34,392 nucleotides of DNA. Source: Bacillota bacterium (GTDB lineage Bacteria; Bacillota; Clostridia; Oscillospirales; Acutalibacteraceae). The notes below the pieces were generated by a model. It made no database searches. It saw only the letters and a list, made by a program, of their open reading frames with translations, and had not been told where the DNA came from. How positions within the stretch are numbered: the stretch's first letter is position 1; every line of letters starts with the position of its first letter. Where the stretch lies: NCBI GenBank assembly GCA_029008595.1, contig JAQXJH010000050.1, positions 1-34,392 of the forward strand, read 5' to 3'. A program made the translations under genes and the position numbers. Below are positions 18,276 through 25,125 of this stretch, piece by piece.

Positions 18276-19388
18276 TCAGTTGGTCAGGCAGCTTTCGGTT
18301 TCCTTGTCGAACACATGGATGTTCTTGGTGTTGATGGCGATCTTGATCTCTTCGCCGGCCTGAGTCTGGGAGGTCGGATCAACGCGGGCGGTGATCTGGT
18401 TTTCGCCGCAGGCGAGATACAGGAAGATTTCGGCGCCCATCAGTTCGGTAACCTCAACCTTTGCGGAAATAACGCCATCGGCGTATTTCGCCATGCTCTC
18501 TTCATCGTCGTAGATATCTTCCGGACGAACACCGATGACAACATCCTTGCCGACATACTCGTCAAGCTTGCCGTCAACGTTCTTTTCAGCCGGAACCGTG
18601 ATAGCGAAATCGTTGAATTTGGCAACGATCTTGTCGCCGTCCTTGTCAAGCGTTGCGTTGATGAAGTTCATCTGCGGAGAGCCGATGAATCCGGCAACGA
18701 ACATATTGACCGGCTTGCTGTACAGGTTCTGAGGAGTATCGACCTGCTGAATGAAGCCGTCCTTCATAACCACGATGCGGTCGCCCATGGTCATAGCTTC
18801 GGTCTGGTCATGCGTAACATAGATGAAGGTGGTGCCCAGTTTCTTGTGCAGCTTGGCAAGCTCGGTACGCATCTGTGCACGCAGCTTTGCGTCGAGGTTG
18901 GAAAGCGGTTCGTCGAGCAGGAAGACCTTCGGCTCACGGACGATAGCACGGCCGAGAGCAACACGCTGACGCTGACCGCCGGACAGAGCCTTCGGCTTAC
19001 GGTCGAGCAGATGGGTGATATCAAGGATCTTGGCAGCTTCTTCAACGCGGCGCTTGATCTCCGCCTTCGGGGTCTTGCGGAGCTTCAGGCCGAACGCCAT
19101 GTTATCAAACACGGTCATGTGCGGATACAGAGCGTAGTTCTGGAACACCATGGCGATATCGCGGTCTTTCGGGGCAACTTCGTTCACGAGCTTGTCGTCA
19201 ATGTACAGTTCGCCTTCGCTGATCTCTTCCAGACCGGCGATCATACGCAGGGTAGTGGATTTACCGCAGCCGGAAGGGCCAACCAGAATGATAAATTCCT
19301 TATCCTGAATTTCCAGGTTGAAGTCGGAAACCGCAACAACGCCGCCTGCATATTTCTTGTAGATATTCTTCAGGGTAACGCTAGACAT
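18276..19388 (-). CDS. MsmX/UgpC-type sugar ABC transporter ATPase
   Basis: 370 residues. Seen: Walker A GPSGCGKS (37-44), Q-loop FQNYALYP (about 82-89), signature LSGGQ (135-139), Walker B FLLDEP (156-161), and the switch His193 in YVTHDQ. A C-terminal OB-fold regulatory domain runs from about 240 to the end, with GVRPEDI near residue 290. These are the hallmarks of the MalK/MsmX/UgpC branch, which in Firmicutes can energise several oligosaccharide permeases. No permease or intact binding protein lies beside it, so it is probably a shared ATPase. It is monocistronic, with a promoter at 19449-19477 and a strong terminator. The gene also has a plainer codon pattern than its neighbours, as expected for a highly expressed protein. 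The ATG follows AGGAGG. Confidence 0.93.
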   Translation of the reverse strand: MSSVTLKNIYKKYAGGVVAVSDFNLEIQDKEFIILVGPSGCGKSTTLRMIAGLEEISEGELYIDDKLVNEVAPKDRDIAMVFQNYALYPHMTVFDNMAFGLKLRKTPKAEIKRRVEEAAKILDITHLLDRKPKALSGGQRQRVALGRAIVREPKVFLLDEPLSNLDAKLRAQMRTELAKLHKKLGTTFIYVTHDQTEAMTMGDRIVVMKDGFIQQVDTPQNLYSKPVNMFVAGFIGSPQMNFINATLDKDGDKIVAKFNDFAITVPAEKNVDGKLDEYVGKDVVIGVRPEDIYDDEESMAKYADGVISAKVEVTELMGAEIFLYLACGENQITARVDPTSQTQAGEEIKIAINTKNIHVFDKETESCLTN

Positions 19389-19448
19389 CTTTCAATTCCT
19401 CCTGATCTTTCCGGCGCAGATACACGCCGAAGTATTGACTACGTGAAC

Positions 19449-19477
19449 ATTATAACAGAAAAAGTTTCAAAATGGAA
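19449..19477 (-). promoter_or_regulatory. promoter of the MsmX-type ATPase gene
   Basis: On the - strand -10 TATAAT (19449-19454) is preceded by TGT (extended -10). A weak -35, TTCCAT (19472-19477), lies 17 bp upstream. It leaves a leader of roughly 55 bases. Confidence 0.65.
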
Positions 19478-19560
19478 TCCTTTGATTTACCCAAACTTAA
19501 AATTGATGATTTAGGTAATATTTATAAAATAAAACCGCTTGGTCAAGATTTCGCGGAATT

Positions 19561-20292
19561 TTAATCGGCTTTTTGTACTTCAAACACAAATTTTTTCTCT
19601 TCCTCCGTCAGTTCGCGGCATTCCCCCTCCTGCAAGGCCGGGTCGAGCTTCAATGCACCGATCTGAACACGCCGCAGCGCCAAAACCGTTCTTCCGACGG
19701 CACGGAACATTTTCTTCACCTGATGAAATTTTCCCTCCCGGATGCGCACCTGAACGAGCGGATTTTCTCCTTCGCGCAGCACGCAAAGCCCGGCAGGCAG
19801 GCAGACGGTCCCGTCGGCAAACACAATGCCCCGCCGGAACGCCTCGGCCTCCGCCTGACCCACAGGCCCGTCGAGCACCGCCTCATAAAGCTTATCCACG
19901 CCTTTTTTCGGCGAAAGCATCCGGTGGGCAAAATCGCCGTCGTCCGTCAGGATCAGCAGGCCGGTCGTGTCCTTGTCCAGCCGTCCGGCCGGAAAAATCC
20001 CGCGCCTGCGCAGCGCGGGCGGCACCAGATCCACCACGGTCTCTGCCTTCGGGTCATTGGAAGCGGAGATCACCCCGGCCGGCTTGTTCATCATCAGATA
20101 GATAAATTCTTTATAGCAGATCACCTTGCCGTCTACCGCGACGGTCTGCCGCTCTGCGTCTGCCTTGGTCTCTCCGCTGCGCACCGCCGTTCCGTCCACC
20201 GTTACTCTTCCGGCGCGCAGCAGCGCACCAACCTCTTTGCGGCTGCCGAACCCCTGAGAGGCCAGCAATTTATCGATTCGCTGCATTGCCAT
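19561..20292 (-). CDS. RsuA/RluB-family rRNA pseudouridine synthase
   Basis: 243 residues from ATG 20292, seven bases after AAAGGA; a longer frame upstream overlaps the preceding gene and is rejected. An N-terminal S4 RNA-binding domain (MQRIDKLLASQGFGSRKEV, with RAGRVTVDG) is followed by the synthase domain with MMNKPAGVISA. The catalytic motif is PAGRLDKDTTGLLILTDDG, where Asp106 is the nucleophile. KLYEAVLDG and the late EGKFHQVKKMF block place it in the RsuA/RluB/RluE/RluF group. It converts a uridine of rRNA to pseudouridine; length and Firmicutes context favour the 16S rRNA U516 type, but the target base cannot be read from sequence. It follows the DUF4830 gene by 73 bp. Confidence 0.9.
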   Translation of the reverse strand: MAMQRIDKLLASQGFGSRKEVGALLRAGRVTVDGTAVRSGETKADAERQTVAVDGKVICYKEFIYLMMNKPAGVISASNDPKAETVVDLVPPALRRRGIFPAGRLDKDTTGLLILTDDGDFAHRMLSPKKGVDKLYEAVLDGPVGQAEAEAFRRGIVFADGTVCLPAGLCVLREGENPLVQVRIREGKFHQVKKMFRAVGRTVLALRRVQIGALKLDPALQEGECRELTEEEKKFVFEVQKAD

Positions 20293-20365
20293 GAAAAAAT
20301 CCTTTCTGCAAAGGCGGCCCCTGTTCCGAAGTGCCGGACGCAGACCATCCGGATCGCGGGCCGCT

Positions 20366-20950
20366 TTATCCGGAAGACAGTGCTGCGGCGTCAGACGAAG
20401 CCGGCGCGGCGGCGCTTTCTGCTGCGGAAACGGCACCGCTCTCCGCAGAGGGCACGCTTTCCGGGGGCAGCCGGATCGGCTCCGAATTGCGGCGGAACCC
20501 CTGCATGAATCCGTTCAGCGCGTTGGACGCAATATCTCCGCCGATGACCGTATCGTTGCAGATCAGCAGATTTGCAACCACGGTGCCCTCATAATCGGGA
20601 TAGTTTTTGACCTCATACGTCCAGCGTTTGACCCTTCTGCCCTGGTAGCGCATCAGATCAAACTCCTGTGACCGCTGCAGCTCATTGTATTGCTGATACA
20701 CCGAATCAAAGGTGTCGGGAATGATCACCTCGCAGATCTCGGTCGGTTCTTCGGATACTTCCCACCCGAACTGCGCCAGAAACGCCCTGCGCTGCGCGTT
20801 GTCCCGGGCCTGCAGCTGATATCCCGCCGCCGTCTGCACCGCGCGTCCGCGCGACGCAGCCAGCACGACGATCAGCACCGCCAGAATGACGGCGCCGCAT
20901 ACGACCCACAAAAGCTTTTTCCTGTCTGCTTTCACCGAAAAAACAAACAT
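20366..20950 (-). CDS. DUF4830 membrane-anchored protein
   Basis: 194 residues from ATG 20950, with AAAGGGATGG upstream; an in-frame upstream ATG at 20998 lacks such a site. The N-terminus MFVFSVKADRKKLLWVVCGAV and the next 15 residues form a single membrane anchor. The outside part has AFLAQFGWEVSEEPTEI, VIIPDTFDSVYQQYNELQ, FDLMRYQGRRVKRWTYEV and GGDIASNALNGFMQGF, the conserved pattern of DUF4830, a clostridial family of unknown function. The last 35 residues are Ala/Ser-rich and look disordered. It lies between the sortase gene and the pseudouridine synthase gene. The role is unknown. Confidence 0.85.
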   Translation of the reverse strand: MFVFSVKADRKKLLWVVCGAVILAVLIVVLAASRGRAVQTAAGYQLQARDNAQRRAFLAQFGWEVSEEPTEICEVIIPDTFDSVYQQYNELQRSQEFDLMRYQGRRVKRWTYEVKNYPDYEGTVVANLLICNDTVIGGDIASNALNGFMQGFRRNSEPIRLPPESVPSAESGAVSAAESAAAPASSDAAALSSG

Positions 20951-21025
20951 CTTCCGACCATCCCTTTCCGCGCGCCATGAATTTGCATTCCGGAACATAG
21001 TTATGCGGAGCAGGAGGTGTTTAGA

Positions 21026-22069
21026 CTATTCTGCCGAAGAAGCTTCGCCGCCGTAGAATTTTTCATAGGCTGCGTCGATCGCTTCCTGTGAAGGTGCTGT
21101 CTCCTTGATATAGCTCAGATCATAATAGGAATCCGGCATCAGAACCACCGGGTTCGTTTCATAGTTCCCGGTGGAAACATCGGCGGATTCCCCTCCGCGC
21201 AGCTTCCGCGCGATCACCACCAGCCGGTCGCCCCAAAAGCTGTATTCACAGGTGGAAAACACAAGAAGCGAATCGCCGTAATGCACATCGTCGTCAATGT
21301 GGAACAGGGAACGGGTGCGCGCATTGCGGATAAATGCATCGAACGACTCTTCATCGCTGTATTCGGTATGGTAATACACAAACGAACCTTCATCCTTTGC
21401 CGCAACGCTGCCCCGGCACACGGCAATGATCTTCCATTCCCCGCGCCGGTACTTCGTATCGAATGTAAAAGTCGGATTCGCCTTCAGAAAATCCAGCTTT
21501 TTGAATTTGAGAAGCTGGCCGAACATCTCGTCATTATCTTCCATATTATGGCCGTACATCACCATCACCTGCGCCTGCGGCTGCAGCGTACTGCCGGCCG
21601 AAAGAAACAGGCTGCCCAGCTTGTTGTCGTTGCCGTCGGCATCGCGGCGAAGATAATAATTCTGATCCTCCGGCGTCCAGAACACCGGGTAATCGATCGT
21701 TGTGTTCGGAATGGTCAGCCATCCGGCCGTATCGGCGTTTTTATCCAGCAGGGGCAAAAACTCCGGCAGAACCGAAGGATCGCCCGGCTCTTCCGTTTTG
21801 TCCGGCTCCGCCGAAGACACGGCGCTCGGTCTGCTGTAAACGCTTTGATATCCCTGGATCGATTTATGGCTTTGCCCCGGGATGATCACCAGCTCATAGA
21901 GCAGCACGCCGCCGGAAACAATCATCACCGCCAGCGCCAGCCAGAAAATGACCGTCAGGACGATCCGTTTCGCAGAACGCTTCTTTTTCGGTTTCTGCGG
22001 TTCTGCGGCATTCTTTGCCGCGTTCTGTCCGCTGTGTTTTCCCACCGGTTTTCTGTCAAATCCGTCCAT
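21026..22069 (-). CDS. Class B sortase
   Basis: 347 residues from ATG 22069, eight bases after AAAGGTGG; upstream GTG 22081 and ATG 22075 overlap or crowd that site. A short basic cytoplasmic tail precedes one membrane segment (about residues 35-62) and a sortase beta-barrel. His174 (MYGHNMED), Cys274 (FSTCEYSFWGDRL) and Arg282 form the catalytic triad. NTTIDYPVFW and the helix insert before the Cys are class B features. Such enzymes cleave a sorting motif of exported proteins and join them to the cell wall or into pili. No substrate gene is adjacent; the only sorting signal in the window (IPATG, near 31,000) belongs to a truncated protein 9 kb away. The C-terminal 55-residue tail beyond the barrel is not part of the core fold. 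Confidence 0.92.
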   Translation of the reverse strand: MDGFDRKPVGKHSGQNAAKNAAEPQKPKKKRSAKRIVLTVIFWLALAVMIVSGGVLLYELVIIPGQSHKSIQGYQSVYSRPSAVSSAEPDKTEEPGDPSVLPEFLPLLDKNADTAGWLTIPNTTIDYPVFWTPEDQNYYLRRDADGNDNKLGSLFLSAGSTLQPQAQVMVMYGHNMEDNDEMFGQLLKFKKLDFLKANPTFTFDTKYRRGEWKIIAVCRGSVAAKDEGSFVYYHTEYSDEESFDAFIRNARTRSLFHIDDDVHYGDSLLVFSTCEYSFWGDRLVVIARKLRGGESADVSTGNYETNPVVLMPDSYYDLSYIKETAPSQEAIDAAYEKFYGGEASSAE

Positions 22070-22113
22070 TCCCATAACCACCTTTCAACGCAGGCCGCCG
22101 CCCGCTCCGTGTT

Positions 22114-23283
22114 TCAGATCCTGACCCAGCGGATCCCCGCCAGAGCGCGTTCGGTCAGTCCTTCTTCGTCCAGCTTCTCTTCGGCTTCCAATACGTACTT
22201 CAGAACAGGCCTGGTACGGGGATGCTTTGGCGTAAACACCGTGCAGCAATCCTCATACGGCTCGATGGAGGTCTCGAACGTATCGATCCTGCGGGCGATG
22301 CGGACGATCTCCTCCTTGTCCATCCCGATCAGCGGCCGCAGAACCGGCATAGACGTCACCGCCGCGTCTGTGCAGCCGATCGCCTGCAGCGTCTGGCTGG
22401 CCACCTGCCCCAGGCTTTCGCCGGTCGCCAGCGCCATGCAGCCGCACTGCTGCGCGACCCGTTCGGCCAGCTTCATCATATAGCGCCGCATGATAATGGT
22501 AAACAGCTCTTCCGGGCAGTTTTTCACGATCTGCTCCTGAATTTCGGTAAACGGAACGATGTGCAGCGTCATTCCGCCGGAATAGAGCGAAACCTTCTTC
22601 AGCAGCTCGATCACCTTCTGCTCGGCGCGCTCGCTGGTGTAGGGCGGGCTGGCAAAATGGATCGGATACAGCTCTACGCCGCGTTTGGCGATCATCCAGC
22701 CTGCGACCGGGCTGTCGATTCCGCCGGAGATCAGCAGACCGGCTTTTCCTCCCGTTCCGACCGGGATCCCGCCGGCGCCCGCCAGCGCCTGTCCGTGAAT
22801 ATACGCGCCGAAATCGCGCACCTCTACGATCACGGTCAGATCCGGCTGATGCACGTCCACATGCAGGTGCGGGAACTGCTGCAGCAGGTAACCGCCCAGT
22901 TCGCTGCAGATCGCCGGGGAATTGAGCGGGAAGGTTTTATCCGACCGTTTTGCTTCCACTTTGAAGCTCTGGCAGCATTCCAGCTGCGGTGCAAGATACT
23001 CCGCCGCCGCGCGGCAGACGGCATCCATATCCTTTTCCGTTTCACAGGCGCGCGAAAACCGGGAGATCCCGAACACCTTTCCCACCCGCTCCGCGGCAAG
23101 ATCCATATCAAAGGAATCCTCCTGCGGGAAAATATAAATCGTGGACTGTGCCGTCTGAATCCTGCATTCGCCCAGCGGTTTGAGCGTCCGGCGCAGATTG
23201 CACACCAGAATATCTTCAAACGTGTGCTTGTTCAACCCCTTCAGAGCCAGCTCGCCGACCTTGACGAGAATCAATTCTTTCAT
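22114..23283 (-). CDS. thiI: tRNA 4-thiouridine synthase
   Basis: 389 residues from ATG 23283 (MKELILVKVGELALKGLNK, the family start). An alternative ATG at 23334 would add 17 residues; neither has an ideal ribosome site. The order is an N-terminal ferredoxin-like domain, a THUMP RNA-binding domain (about 60-150), and a PP-loop ATP-pyrophosphatase with SGGIDSPVAGW (about 186-196). ThiI adenylates U8 of tRNA and inserts sulfur to give 4-thiouridine, a near-UV sensor, and in some organisms also feeds thiamine thiazole synthesis. The C-terminal rhodanese domain of E. coli ThiI is absent, as usual in Firmicutes, so sulfur should come directly from the desulfurase encoded 63 bp upstream. Confidence 0.95.
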   Translation of the reverse strand: MKELILVKVGELALKGLNKHTFEDILVCNLRRTLKPLGECRIQTAQSTIYIFPQEDSFDMDLAAERVGKVFGISRFSRACETEKDMDAVCRAAAEYLAPQLECCQSFKVEAKRSDKTFPLNSPAICSELGGYLLQQFPHLHVDVHQPDLTVIVEVRDFGAYIHGQALAGAGGIPVGTGGKAGLLISGGIDSPVAGWMIAKRGVELYPIHFASPPYTSERAEQKVIELLKKVSLYSGGMTLHIVPFTEIQEQIVKNCPEELFTIIMRRYMMKLAERVAQQCGCMALATGESLGQVASQTLQAIGCTDAAVTSMPVLRPLIGMDKEEIVRIARRIDTFETSIEPYEDCCTVFTPKHPRTRPVLKYVLEAEEKLDEEGLTERALAGIRWVRI

Positions 23284-23346
23284 TCTGTTTTCAACCAGCC
23301 TTTCTGTTTTTCCTGAGTTTTGCCGGAAATTCAAAATAAGCAGCCT

Positions 23347-24483
23347 TTACGCTTTGCGGATGATGCTTTGCAGCCCGTCCTGCAGCGCCTCCAGCAGCTG
23401 ATCGACGTCCTCGCGGGTATTTTCGTGGCCGAAGCTGACCCGGACGGCAGAATCGATGCGGGCGGGTTCCAGCCCCATTGCGGAAAGCACATGGCTTTTT
23501 TTGCCCTTTGCGCAGGCCGAGCCGCTGGAAACAAAAACGCCGCGCGACGCAAGAAAATGCAGCATCGTTTCCGAACGAATGCCGAGGGCGGAAAAATTCA
23601 GAATATACGGCAGGGCGTTCTCCCCGGAATTCATCACAATACCCGGCAGCTGCAGCAGCCGCTGCACACAGTAATCCCGCAGCGCGCGCACCCGCGTCAT
23701 TTCTTCCTCCACCGGCGGCAGGCAGGCCGCCGCAGCGCCGAAACCGGCAATCAGCGGGACAGCCTCCGTTCCGGGGCGCAGCTTTTTTTCCTGCTCGCCG
23801 CCGAACTGCCGCGGCAGAATGCGGCTCCCTTTGGAAACGTAAAGCGCGCCGACGCCCTTCGGGCCGCAGATTTTGTGGGAGCTGACCGTCAGCAGATTGG
23901 CGCCGAGCTTCTGCGGGAAAACGTTCATCTTGCCGAACGCCTGAACCGCATCGATATGAACCAGCGCCGGCGCCTTTGCCCGCTGCACGGCGCGCGCCAA
24001 CACCTCTGCCGGTTCGATCGCGCCGACCTCGTTGTTGACCATCTGCATCGAAACCAGAACGGTTTCCGCATTCACCGCCTGAAACACCCGTTCCTCGGGG
24101 ATCCGGCCAAACCGGTCCGGCTGCAGACGCACGACCTCAAAGCCCTGTTTTTCCAGCTGCGCCGCGCTTTCCATCACGGAAGAATGCTCCACCGCAGAAA
24201 TCACCACGCGCCTTCCCAGTCTGCGCCGGGCGGCAGCTGCGCCCAGCACGGCAAGATTATTGGCTTCCGTTCCGCCGGAGGTAAATGTCAGTTCGTCCGC
24301 CCGGCAATGCAGAAGCCCGGCAAGCTCGCCGCGGGCCAGCATGATCTCTCGCTGCGCCTCCTGCCCCTTTGTATGCAGCGAAGACGGATTGCCGTAGTTC
24401 TCTGTCATCACCTGCAGCACCTTCTGCGCTGCCTGCGCGCACACTCTGGTCGTCGCGCTGTTATCCAGATATGCCTCCCGCAT
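23347..24483 (-). CDS. Cysteine desulfurase (NifS/IscS family)
   Basis: 378 residues from ATG 24483, with GGGGGAA six bases upstream; an in-frame TTG at 24498 has no such site. It is a PLP enzyme that removes sulfur from cysteine as an enzyme persulfide. Seen: YLDNSATTRV at the start, SGGTEANNLA, AVEHSSV with the PLP-stacking His, SSHKICGPKGVGALY with PLP Lys204, and the catalytic loop SSGSACAKGKKSHV with Cys324. The long mobile Cys loop is of the type I NifS/IscS kind. Conserved pairing with thiI in Firmicutes (as in B. subtilis NifZ-ThiI) suggests its main job is supplying sulfur for tRNA 4-thiouridine, not general Fe-S assembly. No iscU or sufU is nearby. Confidence 0.93.
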   Translation of the reverse strand: MREAYLDNSATTRVCAQAAQKVLQVMTENYGNPSSLHTKGQEAQREIMLARGELAGLLHCRADELTFTSGGTEANNLAVLGAAAARRRLGRRVVISAVEHSSVMESAAQLEKQGFEVVRLQPDRFGRIPEERVFQAVNAETVLVSMQMVNNEVGAIEPAEVLARAVQRAKAPALVHIDAVQAFGKMNVFPQKLGANLLTVSSHKICGPKGVGALYVSKGSRILPRQFGGEQEKKLRPGTEAVPLIAGFGAAAACLPPVEEEMTRVRALRDYCVQRLLQLPGIVMNSGENALPYILNFSALGIRSETMLHFLASRGVFVSSGSACAKGKKSHVLSAMGLEPARIDSAVRVSFGHENTREDVDQLLEALQDGLQSIIRKA

Positions 24484-24546
24484 ACGATCTTCCCCCAAAT
24501 ACCATTGAAATCAACCGCCGCTCAGGGCGGTGCTGCGCACTTTCCC

Positions 24547-24804
24547 TCAGCCGTATTGCTTCTCCAGTGCTTCGGGATCCGGCTGTATCTTTTCCAGCCA
24601 ATAAGATGCGCCGCTTTTTTCCCGGTCGATGAACCGGCATTGATACAGTTCTCTGCGGAGCGTTGCCGGATCGCCGAAGGTGTGCCAGCATCCGAGCAAT
24701 TCATTGACTTCCTTCTCCGTGTAGATCTTTCCCGGTTCAAATTTGCCGGCAAGGTAACACAGCGCGTAAAGCTTCATTTTTCTTTTGGCCGGGAACGCTT
24801 TCAG
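24547..24804 (-). CDS. DUF2087-domain protein (start uncertain)
   Basis: The domain runs from LKAFPAKRKMKLYALCYLA to the stop, with YTEKEVNELLG, HTFGDPATLRRELYQCRFIDRE and YWLE. This is the DUF2087 pattern, a small winged-helix-like domain often fused to or near regulators. The start cannot be settled. The frame is open to a TTG at 24903, but that TTG is the -35 box of a good promoter (24875-24903). Downstream of that promoter no ATG, GTG or TTG occurs in frame before ATG 24777, which would cut into the domain. The coordinates given begin at an in-frame CTG (24804) that keeps the whole domain. It is the first gene of the run leading to the cysteine desulfurase gene. Function is unknown; a DNA-binding role is inferred from the family. 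Confidence 0.65.
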   Translation of the reverse strand: MKAFPAKRKMKLYALCYLAGKFEPGKIYTEKEVNELLGCWHTFGDPATLRRELYQCRFIDREKSGASYWLEKIQPDPEALEKQYG

Positions 24805-24874
24805 CCGCCCGTTTTCGTCTTCTGATCCGGCACTGCCTTCTGTTTTCGTCCGCTCCGAAAGGAAATACTTTTTT

Positions 24875-24903
24875 ATTATACGCCAAATGCGGCAAATTGG
24901 CAA
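24875..24903 (-). promoter_or_regulatory. promoter for DUF2087-nifS-thiI-sortase run
   Basis: On the - strand -35 TTGCCA (24898-24903), a 17-bp spacer and -10 TATAAT (24875-24880): five of six and six of six matches to the sigma-A consensus. Confidence 0.8.
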
Positions 24904-24980
24904 CAGTCGGCCCGAAATCGGCGCTGCCCCGACCGTTCGGAGTTTTTCGGCGGACAGCGGCGGGTTTTGCGCGAATGCGA

Positions 24981-25009
24981 TTGTTATTCCGGCAATTTTC
25001 CTGTATAAT
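24981..25009 (+). promoter_or_regulatory. promoter of polA
   Basis: -35 TTGTTA (24981-24986), a 17-bp spacer and -10 TATAAT (25004-25009). The predicted start near 25016 leaves a leader of about 110 bases before polA. It points away from the - strand promoter at 24875-24903, 77 bp to its left. Confidence 0.8.
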
Positions 25010-25125
25010 AATAGAAAAAGAACGCCATGAAGCGGGGCGTCTGCAGCGTTTCATTCCGGACACGGCGCCCGCCCCAAAATACAGATCACGAACCATCTGA
25101 TCTCCGAAAGGATCTGACGACAACC

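Noticed and set aside
24512-24531. ACCGCC/GGCGGT hairpin between the DUF2087 gene and the cysteine desulfurase gene
   Set aside because: Only a six-base stem with no T-run, so it is not called a terminator; the two genes are treated as one transcript.
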